A stretch of 64,000 bases of DNA from Halomonas sp. LBP4 (GCF_003202205.1 NZ_PDOG01000003.1:141761-205760); one strand, 5' to 3'. Shown: positions 29,222 through 37,568, counted from the first letter of the stretch. A program made the numbers and translations. The notes: generated from the letters alone by a model not told the origin.

Positions 29222-30092
29222 CGTGATTCGTCGCCGCACGCCTGCGGCCCGGCTGGGGCGCCTGACGCTCTATGCCGTGTTGATCCTGGCCGCACTCTTC
29301 TACCTGCTGCCGCTCGCCGTAATGCTGATCACCTCTGTGAAGCCATTGAGCGAAATCAGCGCCGGTACCCTGCTGGCCTTGCCCCAGGCGCCGACCCTCG
29401 AGCCCTGGGCCAAGGCCTGGGGGGAGGCCTGCACCGGCATGCGCTGCGAGGGGGTGGGCGGCTACTTCTTCAACTCCATCGCCATCGTCGTCCCGGCGGT
29501 GCTGATCTCCACGGTGATCGGGGCGCTCAACGGCTATGCCCTGACCAAGTGGCGCTTCAAGGGCTCCGAGCTGGTCTTCGCGCTGATGCTGTTCGGCTGC
29601 TTCATCCCCTTCCAGGTGGTGCTGCTGCCCATGGCCCAGACGCTGGGCTGGCTGGGGCTGTCGAGCTCCCGGGCGGGGCTGATCCTGGTGCACGTGGTGT
29701 TCGGTATTGCCTTCACCACCCTGTTCTTCCGCAACTTCTACGTGGCGGTGCCCACCGAGCTGGTGTCGGCGGCCAAGCTCGACGGGGCGGGGTTCTTTCG
29801 CATCTTCTGGCGCATCCTGCTGCCGGTGTCGGCGCCGATCATCGTGGTCTCGGTGATCTGGCAGTTCACCCAGATCTGGAACGACTTCCTGTTCGGGGTG
29901 GCCTTCTCGGCCCACGACACCCAGCCGGTGACGGTGGCGCTCAACAATCTGGTCAATACCTCCACCGGTGTTCGCGAGTACAACGTCGACATGGCCGCCG
30001 CCATGATCGCCGCGCTGCCGACCCTGGTGGTCTACGTGCTGGCCGGCAAATATTTCGTGCGGGGGCTCACCGCCGGTTCCGTCAAAGGTTGA
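29214..30092 (+). CDS. gtsC: ABC sugar transporter permease GtsC
   Basis: This is the second membrane subunit (MalG-type) of the importer. The protein has 292 residues and six helices; helix one is at about 16-38 (LTLYAVLILAALFYLLPLAV). The EAA motif is SAAKLDGAGFFRIFWRILLPVSAP, followed by QIWNDFLFGVAF. A short insert with two cysteines (EACTGMRCEGVGGYFF) is seen in Pseudomonas-type GtsC proteins as well. It begins inside the end of gtsB and ends 10 bp before the ATPase gene, so all three are coupled. Confidence 0.92.
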   Translation: MDNVIRRRTPAARLGRLTLYAVLILAALFYLLPLAVMLITSVKPLSEISAGTLLALPQAPTLEPWAKAWGEACTGMRCEGVGGYFFNSIAIVVPAVLISTVIGALNGYALTKWRFKGSELVFALMLFGCFIPFQVVLLPMAQTLGWLGLSSSRAGLILVHVVFGIAFTTLFFRNFYVAVPTELVSAAKLDGAGFFRIFWRILLPVSAPIIVVSVIWQFTQIWNDFLFGVAFSAHDTQPVTVALNNLVNTSTGVREYNVDMAAAMIAALPTLVVYVLAGKYFVRGLTAGSVKG

Positions 30093-30102
30093 GGAGGACA
30101 TC

Positions 30103-31224
30103 ATGTCTGCATTGGAAATTCGTAATGTCTGCAAGGACTTCGGTAGCGAACGCGTGCTCAAGGATGTCAGCCTGGCGATCGAGTCCGGCGAGTTCCTGAT
30201 CCTGGTGGGGCCCTCGGGGTGCGGCAAGTCGACCCTGATGAACGCCATCGCCGGGCTCGAGCCGGTGACCGACGGGGAGATCCTGATCGCCGGCGAGGCG
30301 GTCACCTGGAAGACACCGGCGGAGCGCGACATCGCCATGGTGTTCCAGTCCTATGCGCTCTACCCGAGCATGACGGTGCGCCAGAACATCAGCTTCGGCC
30401 TGGAGATGCGCAAGGTGCCCCGGGCCGAGCGCGAGGCCGCCGTCGAACGGGTCGCCGACCTGCTGCAGATCTCCCACCTGCTCGACCGCAAGCCGGCGCA
30501 GCTCTCCGGCGGCCAGCGCCAGCGGGTGGCCATGGGGCGCGCCCTGGCCCGGGAGCCGAAGATCTACCTGTTCGACGAGCCGCTCTCCAACCTCGACGCC
30601 AAGCTGCGCGTCGACATGCGCACCGAGATCAAGAAGCTGCACCAGCGGCTCGGCACCACCATCGTCTACGTGACCCACGACCAGATCGAGGCGATGACCC
30701 TGGCCGACAGCATCGCGGTGATGCGCGACGGTCGCATCCTGCAGCTGGGCACGCCGGACGAGGTCTACAACGACCCGGTGGATATCTTCGTGGCCGGTTT
30801 CATGGGCTCGCCGTCGATGAACTTCATCGCCGCGACCCTGGAGGGCGGGGCGGGTGACTACCGCCTGCGCATCGCCACGCCGGGCGAGGAGGACCTGGTG
30901 CTGCCCTGGCCGGTATCCCGGGAGACCCCGGACCTGGCCCAGCGGGTGGGGAAGCAGGTGGTACTGGGGCTGCGCCCGGAGCACTTCAGCGAGGAGGACG
31001 AGCGGCTCGGCAAGCATGACCGCGACACCCCGGTCTCGGTCAGCATCAGCGTGGTCGAACCCACCGGCGCCGATATCCTGCTGCGGTTGCCGCTGGGCAC
31101 CGGTGAGGTGACGGCCCGGGTCGGGCCCAAGTGCCGGGTGACCGCCGGTGAACGCCTGGCGCTGCGGGTCGACATGGGCCGCGCGGTGCTCTTCGACAGC
31201 GGGACGGAACGCCGCCTGGCGTGA
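30103..31224 (+). CDS. gtsD: ABC sugar transporter ATP-binding protein GtsD
   Basis: This is the ATPase of the sugar importer (MalK/UgpC/MsmK type). The protein has 373 residues. Walker A is GPSGCGKST, the Q loop is FQSYALYPSM, the signature is LSGGQRQRVAMGRALARE, Walker B is IYLFDEP and the switch His is in YVTHDQIEAMTLA. A C-terminal TOBE/OB-fold regulatory domain runs from about residue 240 (GSPSMNFIAATL) to the end. It has a GAGGAGG-type ribosome-binding site and is the last gene of the operon, meeting the convergent universal stress gene after 14 bp. MalK relatives often energise several importers, so it may be shared. Confidence 0.94.
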   Translation: MSALEIRNVCKDFGSERVLKDVSLAIESGEFLILVGPSGCGKSTLMNAIAGLEPVTDGEILIAGEAVTWKTPAERDIAMVFQSYALYPSMTVRQNISFGLEMRKVPRAEREAAVERVADLLQISHLLDRKPAQLSGGQRQRVAMGRALAREPKIYLFDEPLSNLDAKLRVDMRTEIKKLHQRLGTTIVYVTHDQIEAMTLADSIAVMRDGRILQLGTPDEVYNDPVDIFVAGFMGSPSMNFIAATLEGGAGDYRLRIATPGEEDLVLPWPVSRETPDLAQRVGKQVVLGLRPEHFSEEDERLGKHDRDTPVSVSISVVEPTGADILLRLPLGTGEVTARVGPKCRVTAGERLALRVDMGRAVLFDSGTERRLA

Positions 31225-31235
31225 AGGGTGACGCG

Positions 31236-31325
31236 GCCTCAGCGCACCGTGATCACGGTGCACTCGGCGGCGTGGCTGACCTTGTGGGAGACGCTGCCGA
31301 CCACGAAGCCCTGCAGGTCGCTGAG
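31236..31325. repeat. 90-nt segment identical to 31805-31894
   Basis: The 3' end of the first universal stress gene (plus 3 nt beyond the stop) is base-for-base identical over 90 nt to the same part of the second. The rest of the two genes differs at many sites. The partner copy is at 31805-31894. This fits gene conversion between tandem paralogues. Confidence 0.9.
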
Positions 31326-31676
31326 CCCGCGGCTGCCCATGACGATGGCCTCGACGCCGCGCTTTTTGGCCTCGCTGAGGATGGTGCGGACCGGGTCGCC
31401 CTGGACGAGCTGCGTCTCGACCCGGGTGACACCCTGCTCGCGGGCGGCCTCGGCGGCGCGGGCGATCAGCTGCCGGCCGACCCGCTCTCGCTCCTCCTGG
31501 GAGGCCTCGAGGGTCACGGGGCCGATGCCCCACACCAGGGGGGTCTCGTGGGAGATCTGCTCGGGGATGTGCAGCAGGTGCAGGGTGCTGCCCTCATGGA
31601 CCAGTTGGCAGGCCACGGCGAGGGCCTTCTTGGCGTGTTCGGAGCCGTCGACGGGCACCAGGATGGAGTCGAACAT
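31239..31676 (-). CDS. Universal stress protein (UspA family), copy 1
   Basis: This 145-residue single-domain cytoplasmic UspA protein begins MFDSILVPVDGSEHAKKAL and contains the ATP-binding type motif GSRGLSDLQGFVVGSVSHKVSH, which follows the G-2x-G-9x-G(S/T) pattern, so nucleotide binding is likely. ATG at 31676 is preferred because it gives the conserved start; an in-frame ATG at 31694 would add six residues. The last 28 residues are identical to the paralogue upstream. Such proteins accumulate under stress and starvation; the specific role is unknown. It probably shares a transcript only weakly with copy 2, since a strong hairpin lies between. Confidence 0.93.
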   Translation of the reverse strand: MFDSILVPVDGSEHAKKALAVACQLVHEGSTLHLLHIPEQISHETPLVWGIGPVTLEASQEERERVGRQLIARAAEAAREQGVTRVETQLVQGDPVRTILSEAKKRGVEAIVMGSRGLSDLQGFVVGSVSHKVSHAAECTVITVR

Positions 31677-31755
31677 GGCGCTTGCCTTGAGCATTCATGG
31701 TGATACTCAGAGCCTAGCAGCCTGTCGGACTTCAGGTGCGGTCTCGTCGGTGTCG

Positions 31756-31788
31756 CGCCCCACGGCGCCTGAGAGGCGCCGTGGGGCG
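31756..31788. terminator. Hairpin between the two usp genes
   Basis: A perfect 15-bp stem (CGCCCCACGGCGCCT / AGGCGCCGTGGGGCG) with a GAG loop lies just beyond the stop of the second usp gene. It should terminate or attenuate leftward transcription into copy 1; no T tract follows. Confidence 0.65.
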
Positions 31789-31807
31789 TGTCGTTGGGGA
31801 GGGCGCC

Positions 31808-32248
31808 TCAGCGCACCGTGATCACGGTGCACTCGGCGGCGTGGCTGACCTTGTGGGAGACGCTGCCGACCACGAAGCCCTGCAGGTCGCTGAGGCCGCG
31901 GCTGCCCATGACGATGGCGTCGGCACCGCTCTTGCGCGCCTCGCTGAGGATGGTGCGGGCCGGGTCGCCCTGGCCGATGAGCGTCTCGACCCGGGTGGCG
32001 CCCTGCTGGCGGGCGTCCGCGGCGGCGCGGTCGACGATCTGCCGGCCGGTGCGCTCGCGCTCCTCGCGGGAGGCTTCCAGGGCGACGGCCCCGATGCCCC
32101 ACACCAGCGTGGTCTCGTGGGCGAGCTCCTCGGGGATGTGCAGGATGTGCAGCGTGGTGTCGTTCTGGCGGGCCAGCTGGCAGGCCACGGCGAGGGCCTT
32201 CCTGGCGTGCTCGGAACCGTCGATGGGAACCAGGATGGTCTTGAACAT
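31808..32248 (-). CDS. Universal stress protein (UspA family), copy 2
   Basis: This 146-residue UspA protein begins MFKTILVPIDGSEHARKAL and ends with the nucleotide-binding-like GSRGLSDLQGFVVGSVSHKVSH segment. It is a tandem paralogue of the gene at 31239-31676; most of the middle differs (HILHIPEELAHETTLVWGIG against HLLHIPEQISHETPLVWGIG) while the 3' 90 nt are identical. The gene is preceded by a 139-bp palindromic repeat element at 32303-32441. Role in stress survival is known for the family; the trigger is unknown here. Confidence 0.93.
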   Translation of the reverse strand: MFKTILVPIDGSEHARKALAVACQLARQNDTTLHILHIPEELAHETTLVWGIGAVALEASREERERTGRQIVDRAAADARQQGATRVETLIGQGDPARTILSEARKSGADAIVMGSRGLSDLQGFVVGSVSHKVSHAAECTVITVR

Positions 32249-32302
32249 GGCAGCGTCCTGTGTGACTGAAAAATGAGAGTGGCATCGTCCCTACGAGACT
32301 AA

Positions 32303-32441
32303 GCTTTGTCCGAAAAGTCGTCGAGCGATGGTCAGACAAGGCAAAAATCGGCGAAAAGACGGAGTTTACGCGGTGTAAATGAGTACTTTGAGCCGATTTT
32401 TAACGCCGTATGACCGAGCGCAGGCAGTTTTCAGACAAAGC
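32303..32441. repeat. Palindromic intergenic repeat element (MITE/REP-like)
   Basis: A 139-bp element with 14-bp terminal inverted repeats (GCTTTGTCCGAAAA and TTTTCAGACAAAGC, one mismatch) folds into one long imperfect hairpin. Inner arms include AAAAATCGGC near 32344 against GCCGATTTTT near 32394, and a central TTTACGCGGTGTAAA loop. Its base composition is much A+T-richer than the flanks. No open frame or transposase is present. Similar palindromic intergenic elements are, from memory, widespread in Pseudomonas and related genomes. It lies between usp copy 2 and ycjF. Confidence 0.7.
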
Positions 32442-32475
32442 GTAGCCATTGGCCGTCAGCCTGTCATGACCGAGA

Positions 32476-33540
32476 TCACGCCTTGCCCTGGTCGTCCTCG
32501 CGTTCCTTGGTTTCCAGCTGTCGCAGCTGCTGCCAGAGCTCACCGCGCAGGTCACTCACCCGCGGCGCCTCGCCGTCGGGGAAGGCCAGCGGTCGTGTCA
32601 GCCGCTGGGTACGCAGACCGAGCCGGGCGCTGAGCAGGCCGACGCCGAGTCCCTGGCCGGCGCGGGCCGAGAGCCGGCCGGCGAGGTTCAGCGACAGCAG
32701 CTCCATGCCTGCCTCGCCGGCCATCTCGGTGGCCCCGGCGAAGGCCATGTTGTAGAGCACGCTGCGCAGCAGGCGCAGTCGGCTGGCGTAGCCCAGCTCC
32801 AGGCCGTAGAGCCGGCAGAGCCGGTCGATCATCGCCAGGTTGCGCCAGGCCACCAGTGCCATGTCGACCAGGGTCAGGGGGCTGACCGCCACCATCACCG
32901 CGGTCTCGCCGGACATCCGCGAGATCAGCCGCCGGGCCTCCCGATCGCGGGGGGCGAGCAGGTGATGGGCGAGCAGCAACTGGAGGTCGCGGCCATCGTG
33001 GTGGAGCTGGCGGGCGGCGATGAAGGCTTGCCAGTGGGGGTGGTCCTCGTCGAGGTCGAGGCTCTGCCTGAGGCGCTCGGCGAGTGCCCGGGCCTGCCCG
33101 GGGGTGGCCTCGGGCAACTGCGCGAGGCGCTCGCGCAGCCGGGCGTGGCGGCGCAGCCGGCGCAGGCGCCACAGCTCGCGGGCCAGCGCCGAGCCGCCGA
33201 GGCCCAGCGCCAGCAGCAGCAGCAGGCTCCAGGCCCCGGCCAGCCAGTCGCCGCCCAGGCTGGCGGCATAGAGGGTCTGCCCGGCTTCCACGGCCCCCAG
33301 GCCCAGGGTGCCGGCGAGCAGGGCCAGCAGCCCCCGGCGGCGCTTGCGCGGCGGGGCCAGGCTCGCCTCCAGCGCGCGCTCGGTGGGGCCGGCCTCGGGC
33401 GCTTCCAGCGGCTCGCTGGGCAGGTCGGCGGCAAACTGCTCGCCGGGGCGCGGGTCGGGGTGCTCCGCCTCGTCGGCGGGGGGTTCCTCGAGGCGGAAGC
33501 GTTGCCGCGGGCGCGGGTCCGGGGCGCGGGGGTCGCTCAT
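32476..33540 (-). CDS. ycjF: YcjF family membrane protein (DUF697-containing)
   Basis: This 354-residue inner-membrane protein has an unstructured, Pro/Glu-rich N-terminus (about 1-70), two hydrophobic helices at about 75-125 (LLALLAGTLGLGAVEAG and LLLLLALGLGGSAL), and a C-terminal DUF697-like region with SGETAVMVAVSPLTLVDMALVAWRN. It overlaps ycjX by 4 nt (ATGA). YcjX-YcjF pairs occur in many proteobacteria, often under the phage-shock or heat-shock regulon; the molecular function is not known. ATG at 33540 is fixed by the overlap. Confidence 0.88.
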   Translation of the reverse strand: MSDPRAPDPRPRQRFRLEEPPADEAEHPDPRPGEQFAADLPSEPLEAPEAGPTERALEASLAPPRKRRRGLLALLAGTLGLGAVEAGQTLYAASLGGDWLAGAWSLLLLLALGLGGSALARELWRLRRLRRHARLRERLAQLPEATPGQARALAERLRQSLDLDEDHPHWQAFIAARQLHHDGRDLQLLLAHHLLAPRDREARRLISRMSGETAVMVAVSPLTLVDMALVAWRNLAMIDRLCRLYGLELGYASRLRLLRSVLYNMAFAGATEMAGEAGMELLSLNLAGRLSARAGQGLGVGLLSARLGLRTQRLTRPLAFPDGEAPRVSDLRGELWQQLRQLETKEREDDQGKA

Positions 33541-34928
33541 TGCAGCTTGTCTCCGATCAGCCAGTCCAGGGCGGCATCCATGCGGATATGGGGCAGGGCG
33601 CCCCCCTCCCGGGGGGCCGGGCGGAAGGCGGGGAAGTCGAAGCCCTGGCGGGCCCAGAAGTCGGCGTCGGGCAGCCGGTCCGGCACCTCGCCGGGAAACA
33701 GCAGCTGCTCCTCGCCGGCGAGGTCGATGCCGCGCAGGGCCGGCGAGCGTCGCCCCTGATGGCTCACCTCGCGGCTCTCGGTGGCGCGGATTGCCGCCAG
33801 CGACAGGGCGCGGACCGGCACGTCGGCGAAGCGCAGGTCCTTGAGCGGTTCGGCCAGCAGGGTCTCGAGCAGGGCGACCAGGCGGGCGTGCTGCTCGGGG
33901 GTGACGTGGTCGGCCTTGGTGGCGGCGATGGCCAGGCGGTCGATGCGCGGGGCGAACAGCCGCGACAGCAGGCTGCGCTTGCCGTAGTCGAAGCTCTGCA
34001 TCAGGTTGGCCAGCGCCCGGGAGAGATCCTCGAAGCGTTCCGGGCCGGCGTTCAGGGCGCCGAGCAGGTCCACCAGCACGATCTGGCGGTCGAAGCGGCG
34101 GAAGTGGTCGCGGTAGAAGGGGCGCACGATGTGCTGCTGGTAGTGGCGGAAGCGCTTGGCCAGGGTGGCGTAATTGCTCTCCGGCGGCAGCTTCTCCAGT
34201 GTGCCGGGGGCGGCCTGCTCGATACCTGGCAGCGGGAAGAACTGCAGCACCGGCGCGCCGGCGAGCTCCCCCGGCAGCAGGAAGCGTCCCGGTTGCAGGT
34301 CGGCGAAGCCGGCCTCCCGTGCGGCCCGCAGCCCCTCGGCATAGCGCTCGGCGATCTCGGCGAGCTGCCCCTCGTCGGCCGCGGCGGCGGGGTCCAGTTC
34401 GGCCACCGCGGCCTGCCAGTCGCTGAACAGGGCGGCGCGGGCGTGGCCACGCGCCGGCTGCTGGGCCCGGCTCCAGCTGGGGTAGTCGTGCTCCAGCAGC
34501 GGCAGGTCGAGCAGCCACTCGCCGGGGTAGTCGAACAGGTCCAGGGACAGCTGGCGGGCCTCGCTGCCCAGCCAGCCGCGTTTCGCCGGGCGGTAGCGAA
34601 TCGTCAGGCGCAGTTCGCTGATGCCGCGGGTCGGTTCCGGCCAGTACGGCGGGCAGGCGTCCAGCGCCGCCATGGCCCGGTCATAGGGAAAGCGCGGCAC
34701 GCCCAGGTCCTGCTGGTTGACCCGGCGGGCGCCGAGCAGGCGCCCCTCCCGGGCCGCCGGCAGCAGGTCGAGCCGTGCTTCCAGGCCGGCGTGGCGGAGC
34801 TGGTTGACCAGCGAGGTGAGGAAGGCGGTCTTGCCCGAGCGCGACAGGCCGGTGACCGCCAGGCGAAGCTGGCGGTCGCGGCCGCGCTCGAGCAGGTCAT
34901 GGAGTTCGCGAGCCAGGGGCTGGCGCAT
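33537..34928 (-). CDS. ycjX: YcjX family GTP-binding protein (DUF463)
   Basis: This 463-residue P-loop protein has Walker A GLSRSGKT near residue 30, which suits a nucleotide-triphosphatase of the YcjX group. Other family segments are LDLFDYPGEWLLDLPLL (switch region) and QIVLVDLLGALNAGPERFEDL, and near the C-terminus AATKADHVTPEQHARL resembles a G4 (TKxD) guanine-specificity motif. It is coupled to ycjF. Family members bind GTP and are stress-induced, but their job is unknown. Start ATG 34928 gives the conserved N-terminus. Confidence 0.9.
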   Translation of the reverse strand: MRQPLARELHDLLERGRDRQLRLAVTGLSRSGKTAFLTSLVNQLRHAGLEARLDLLPAAREGRLLGARRVNQQDLGVPRFPYDRAMAALDACPPYWPEPTRGISELRLTIRYRPAKRGWLGSEARQLSLDLFDYPGEWLLDLPLLEHDYPSWSRAQQPARGHARAALFSDWQAAVAELDPAAAADEGQLAEIAERYAEGLRAAREAGFADLQPGRFLLPGELAGAPVLQFFPLPGIEQAAPGTLEKLPPESNYATLAKRFRHYQQHIVRPFYRDHFRRFDRQIVLVDLLGALNAGPERFEDLSRALANLMQSFDYGKRSLLSRLFAPRIDRLAIAATKADHVTPEQHARLVALLETLLAEPLKDLRFADVPVRALSLAAIRATESREVSHQGRRSPALRGIDLAGEEQLLFPGEVPDRLPDADFWARQGFDFPAFRPAPREGGALPHIRMDAALDWLIGDKLQ

Positions 34929-34954
34929 CGGAAACGATTCCCTTCGCAGCAGGA

Positions 34955-36133
34955 TCAGCCGTTAATGTGCGGGCGTTGGCCGCGTCTGGCAAGCCGCTGC
35001 CAGATCAGCAGGGCGATGGGTAGCAGCGCCAGCGGCACCAGCAGGGCATTGAGCAGCGACCAGCCGAGCAGGTTCACCAGGGGGCCGGCGAGCAGGGCGG
35101 TGAGGGCCACGGTGGTGAAGACCAGGAATTCGTTGGTGGCCTGGGTGCGGGCCTTCTCGACCGGGCGGTAGGCCTCGGTGAGCAGGCCGGTGGCCGGCAG
35201 GAAGGTGAAGTTCCAGCCCAGCCCGAGCAGGATCAGGGCGGCGTAGAAGCCGGCCACGCCGGCCTCGATCTGGGCCACCAGGCCGCACGCCGCGAGCAGC
35301 AGGCAGCCGGTGGCGATCATCCGGTGGGGCCCGAAGCGGGCCGTGAGGTGGCCGGTCACGAAGGAGGGCAGGAACATCGCCAGCACGTGCCACTGGATGG
35401 TGGTGGCGACGTGGTCGAAGTGGAAACCCGCGCCGGCCATGGCCAGGGGGGTGGCGGTCATCGCCAGGTTCATGACCCCGTAGCCGATCAGGGCCGAGAC
35501 CACGGCGACGAGGAACACCGGCTGGCACACGATCTCGCCGAGGGGGCGCGGCCGCCCCTCGCCGTGGGTGACCTCGGGCGGCGGCAGGCGGGTCAGTAGC
35601 AGGATGACCAGGGCGACCAGGTAGAGCACGCCGAGCCCCAGGAAGCTGCCGAGGAAGGGGGTTTCGGCCAGTTCGCGGCTGACCCGGGCCAGCCAGGGGC
35701 CGAAGAAGGCGGCCAGCACGCCGCCGCCCATCACCAGACCGATGGCACGGTCGCGCAGCGCCAGGGGCGCGGCCTCCACGGCGGCGAAGCGGTAGAGCTG
35801 GCCGAAGCCGATGCCGATGCCGATCAGCCAGGTGCCGAGCATGAACAGGCCGAATGACGCGCCGATCAGCGCCTGAGCGGCAACGGCGACGCCGCCGAGC
35901 CCCGTCAGGTTGCCGAGGATGAAGCCGCGCCGGCGCCCCAGCCGGGCCATGATCAGCGAGGCGGGAATGGTCGCGCACATCAGCCCCAGCCACTGGGTGG
36001 CCACCGGCGCGGTCGACCAGGTGGCGCTGGGGGCCAGGGCGGCCCCGATCAGCGGCGAGACGGCGATCAGCAGGATATTGCCGCTGATCAGCAGCGCCTG
36101 GCAGAGGGAGAGTAGGGAGACACTGATGGGCAT
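34955..36133 (-). CDS. MFS transporter
   Basis: This is a 392-residue major facilitator with about twelve hydrophobic segments. The loop 2-3 signature region is LIMARLGRRRGFILGNLTG, and GLGWNFTFLPATGLLTEAY lies in the second half. ATG at 36133 follows a CAGGAGCC-type ribosome-binding site and lies inside the last 46 nt of the upstream AraC-type regulator gene, so the two are co-transcribed and coupled. The regulator probably controls this transporter. Substrate cannot be predicted; drug or metabolite efflux is as likely as uptake. Confidence 0.85.
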   Translation of the reverse strand: MPISVSLLSLCQALLISGNILLIAVSPLIGAALAPSATWSTAPVATQWLGLMCATIPASLIMARLGRRRGFILGNLTGLGGVAVAAQALIGASFGLFMLGTWLIGIGIGFGQLYRFAAVEAAPLALRDRAIGLVMGGGVLAAFFGPWLARVSRELAETPFLGSFLGLGVLYLVALVILLLTRLPPPEVTHGEGRPRPLGEIVCQPVFLVAVVSALIGYGVMNLAMTATPLAMAGAGFHFDHVATTIQWHVLAMFLPSFVTGHLTARFGPHRMIATGCLLLAACGLVAQIEAGVAGFYAALILLGLGWNFTFLPATGLLTEAYRPVEKARTQATNEFLVFTTVALTALLAGPLVNLLGWSLLNALLVPLALLPIALLIWQRLARRGQRPHING

Positions 36134-37152
36134 GGGGGCTCCTGGGCATCCTTGGCGAGTGAGCGGGGGCTTCGGTTGTCGGGGCAATGGCTGAAGCGTT
36201 GACGATAAAGGGTAGGCGAGACCCCGTAGTGGCGCTGGAAGAGGCGGCGCAGTTGTTCGGCCCCTCCTAGTTGCCAGTGGCGGGCCAGGCGCTCCAGGGA
36301 GGGCGGTTGCGGGCTCTCGACCAGGGCCAGACGCGCCTGCTCCAGCCGCAGGCGAGTGAGGTAGTTGCCGGGGGTAGTGTCCAGCTGGCGGCGGAACAAC
36401 CGCGACAGGTGGCGGGGCGAGACGGCGATGTAGTCGGCCAGCTCCTCCAGGCGATACGGCTTGCCTGGGTCGGCGTGGAGCCGGTCCAGCAGCCGACGCA
36501 GGGGACCGCTGGCCTTCTGCTGGTGGGCCAGGACTTCGCTGAACTGGGACTGTCCGCCTGGCCGGTGCAGGAACATCACCAGTTCGCGTGCCACCCGCCC
36601 GGCGAGCTCGCTCCCCTGGTCGGTCTCGAGCAGCGAGAGCGCCAGGTCGATACCGGCCGTGACGCCGGCACTGGTATACAGACCCCCGGATTCCAGATAC
36701 AGCGCATCGGTCTGTACCTCGACCCTGGGGTAGTCGCTGGCGAGCCGTTGGCAGTGGCGCCAGTGGGTGGTCGCCTGGCGGCCATCGAGGAGGCCGGCGG
36801 CGGCGAGCAGGAAGGCGCCGGTGCAGACGGAGCCCAGGCGCCGCACCGTCCCGGCCTGATGGCGTAGGGTCTCGAGCAGGGCAGGATCCCGGCACTGGGC
36901 CATCACCCCGTTGCCTCCGGGGATCAGCAGCGTATCCAGCGGGCCGAGGGTATCGAGCCGCTGCCAGGTGATCCCGGCCTGAAGGGCCAGGCCACCATTG
37001 GTGGTCACGGTGCCCGGTTGCGCCGAGGCCAGGTGCAGCCCGTAGAGCGGGCGCCCGCTCAGCTCATTGGCGGTGGCGAAGACCTGCCAGGGTCCACTGA
37101 CATCCAGCAGCTGGCAGTCGGGATAGGCCAGCATGACGACGGTTCGGGGCAT
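36088..37152 (-). CDS. GATase1/DJ-1-like AraC-family transcription regulator
   Basis: This 354-residue regulator fuses an N-terminal DJ-1/PfpI-type domain (about 1-190; nucleophile-elbow Cys in LGSVCTGAFLLAAAGLL) to a C-terminal AraC/XylS DNA-binding domain (about 215-320; LEELADYIAVSPRHLSRLFRRQL and LRRLFQRHYGVSPTLYRQRF). Relatives such as GbdR, CdhR and FtrA respond to amines, betaines or nitriles, though the effector here is unknown. The 3' end overlaps the start of the MFS gene by 46 nt. The C-terminal tail beyond residue 325 is not conserved and looks like overrun created by the overlap. Confidence 0.9.
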   Translation of the reverse strand: MPRTVVMLAYPDCQLLDVSGPWQVFATANELSGRPLYGLHLASAQPGTVTTNGGLALQAGITWQRLDTLGPLDTLLIPGGNGVMAQCRDPALLETLRHQAGTVRRLGSVCTGAFLLAAAGLLDGRQATTHWRHCQRLASDYPRVEVQTDALYLESGGLYTSAGVTAGIDLALSLLETDQGSELAGRVARELVMFLHRPGGQSQFSEVLAHQQKASGPLRRLLDRLHADPGKPYRLEELADYIAVSPRHLSRLFRRQLDTTPGNYLTRLRLEQARLALVESPQPPSLERLARHWQLGGAEQLRRLFQRHYGVSPTLYRQRFSHCPDNRSPRSLAKDAQEPPCPSVSPYSPSARRC

Positions 37153-37277
37153 GGCGACACTCTCCGGTGGCGATCACACGAGAGTGTCGGCTGTGCGCGG
37201 CATGTCCGCAATGACCCATATCCCACCAATTCGGACATCGCGCCGACGAGGCGGCGATGCCGGGGCCGCCGTCTGGC

Positions 37278-37466
37278 TCAGGCCATGCCCGCGAACAGCT
37301 GGTAGAGCACCGGAAAGGCGGCGATCAGGAAGCCGCCCCCGGCGAGCAGGTAGCCGGGCCAGCGATGGCGGGTGCGATGGACCAGGGTCAGGCCGCCGAG
37401 ACAGACCACCAGGCCGACCAGGTTGAAGACGAAGGTGGTCATTTCCAGGAAATACGCAACGGACAT
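37278..37466 (-). CDS. Small two-helix membrane protein, unknown
   Basis: This is a 62-residue protein with hydrophobic segments at about 9-27 (MTTFVFNLVGLVVCLGG) and 38-60 (PGYLLAGGGFLIAAFPVLYQL), separated by a basic loop (HRTRHRW). A strong GAGGAG ribosome-binding site stands six bases before the ATG. The frame stays open upstream, but only this start has a signal. No family is recognised. It is divergent from the DUF924 gene. Confidence 0.6.
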   Translation of the reverse strand: MSVAYFLEMTTFVFNLVGLVVCLGGLTLVHRTRHRWPGYLLAGGGFLIAAFPVLYQLFAGMA

Positions 37467-37568
37467 GTGGACTCCTCGGGGGCCGTGTAGGCTAATGGTA
37501 TCAGCCGCGGCCGGGCGCTCGAAGCACGCCCGGGCGCGGCGGCAACCGTGGATGACAGGGAGAGCGGC

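Noticed and set aside
32303-32441. Remnant of an insertion sequence
   Set aside because: The element has terminal inverted repeats but no transposase fragment or frame, so it is listed as a MITE/REP-like repeat only.
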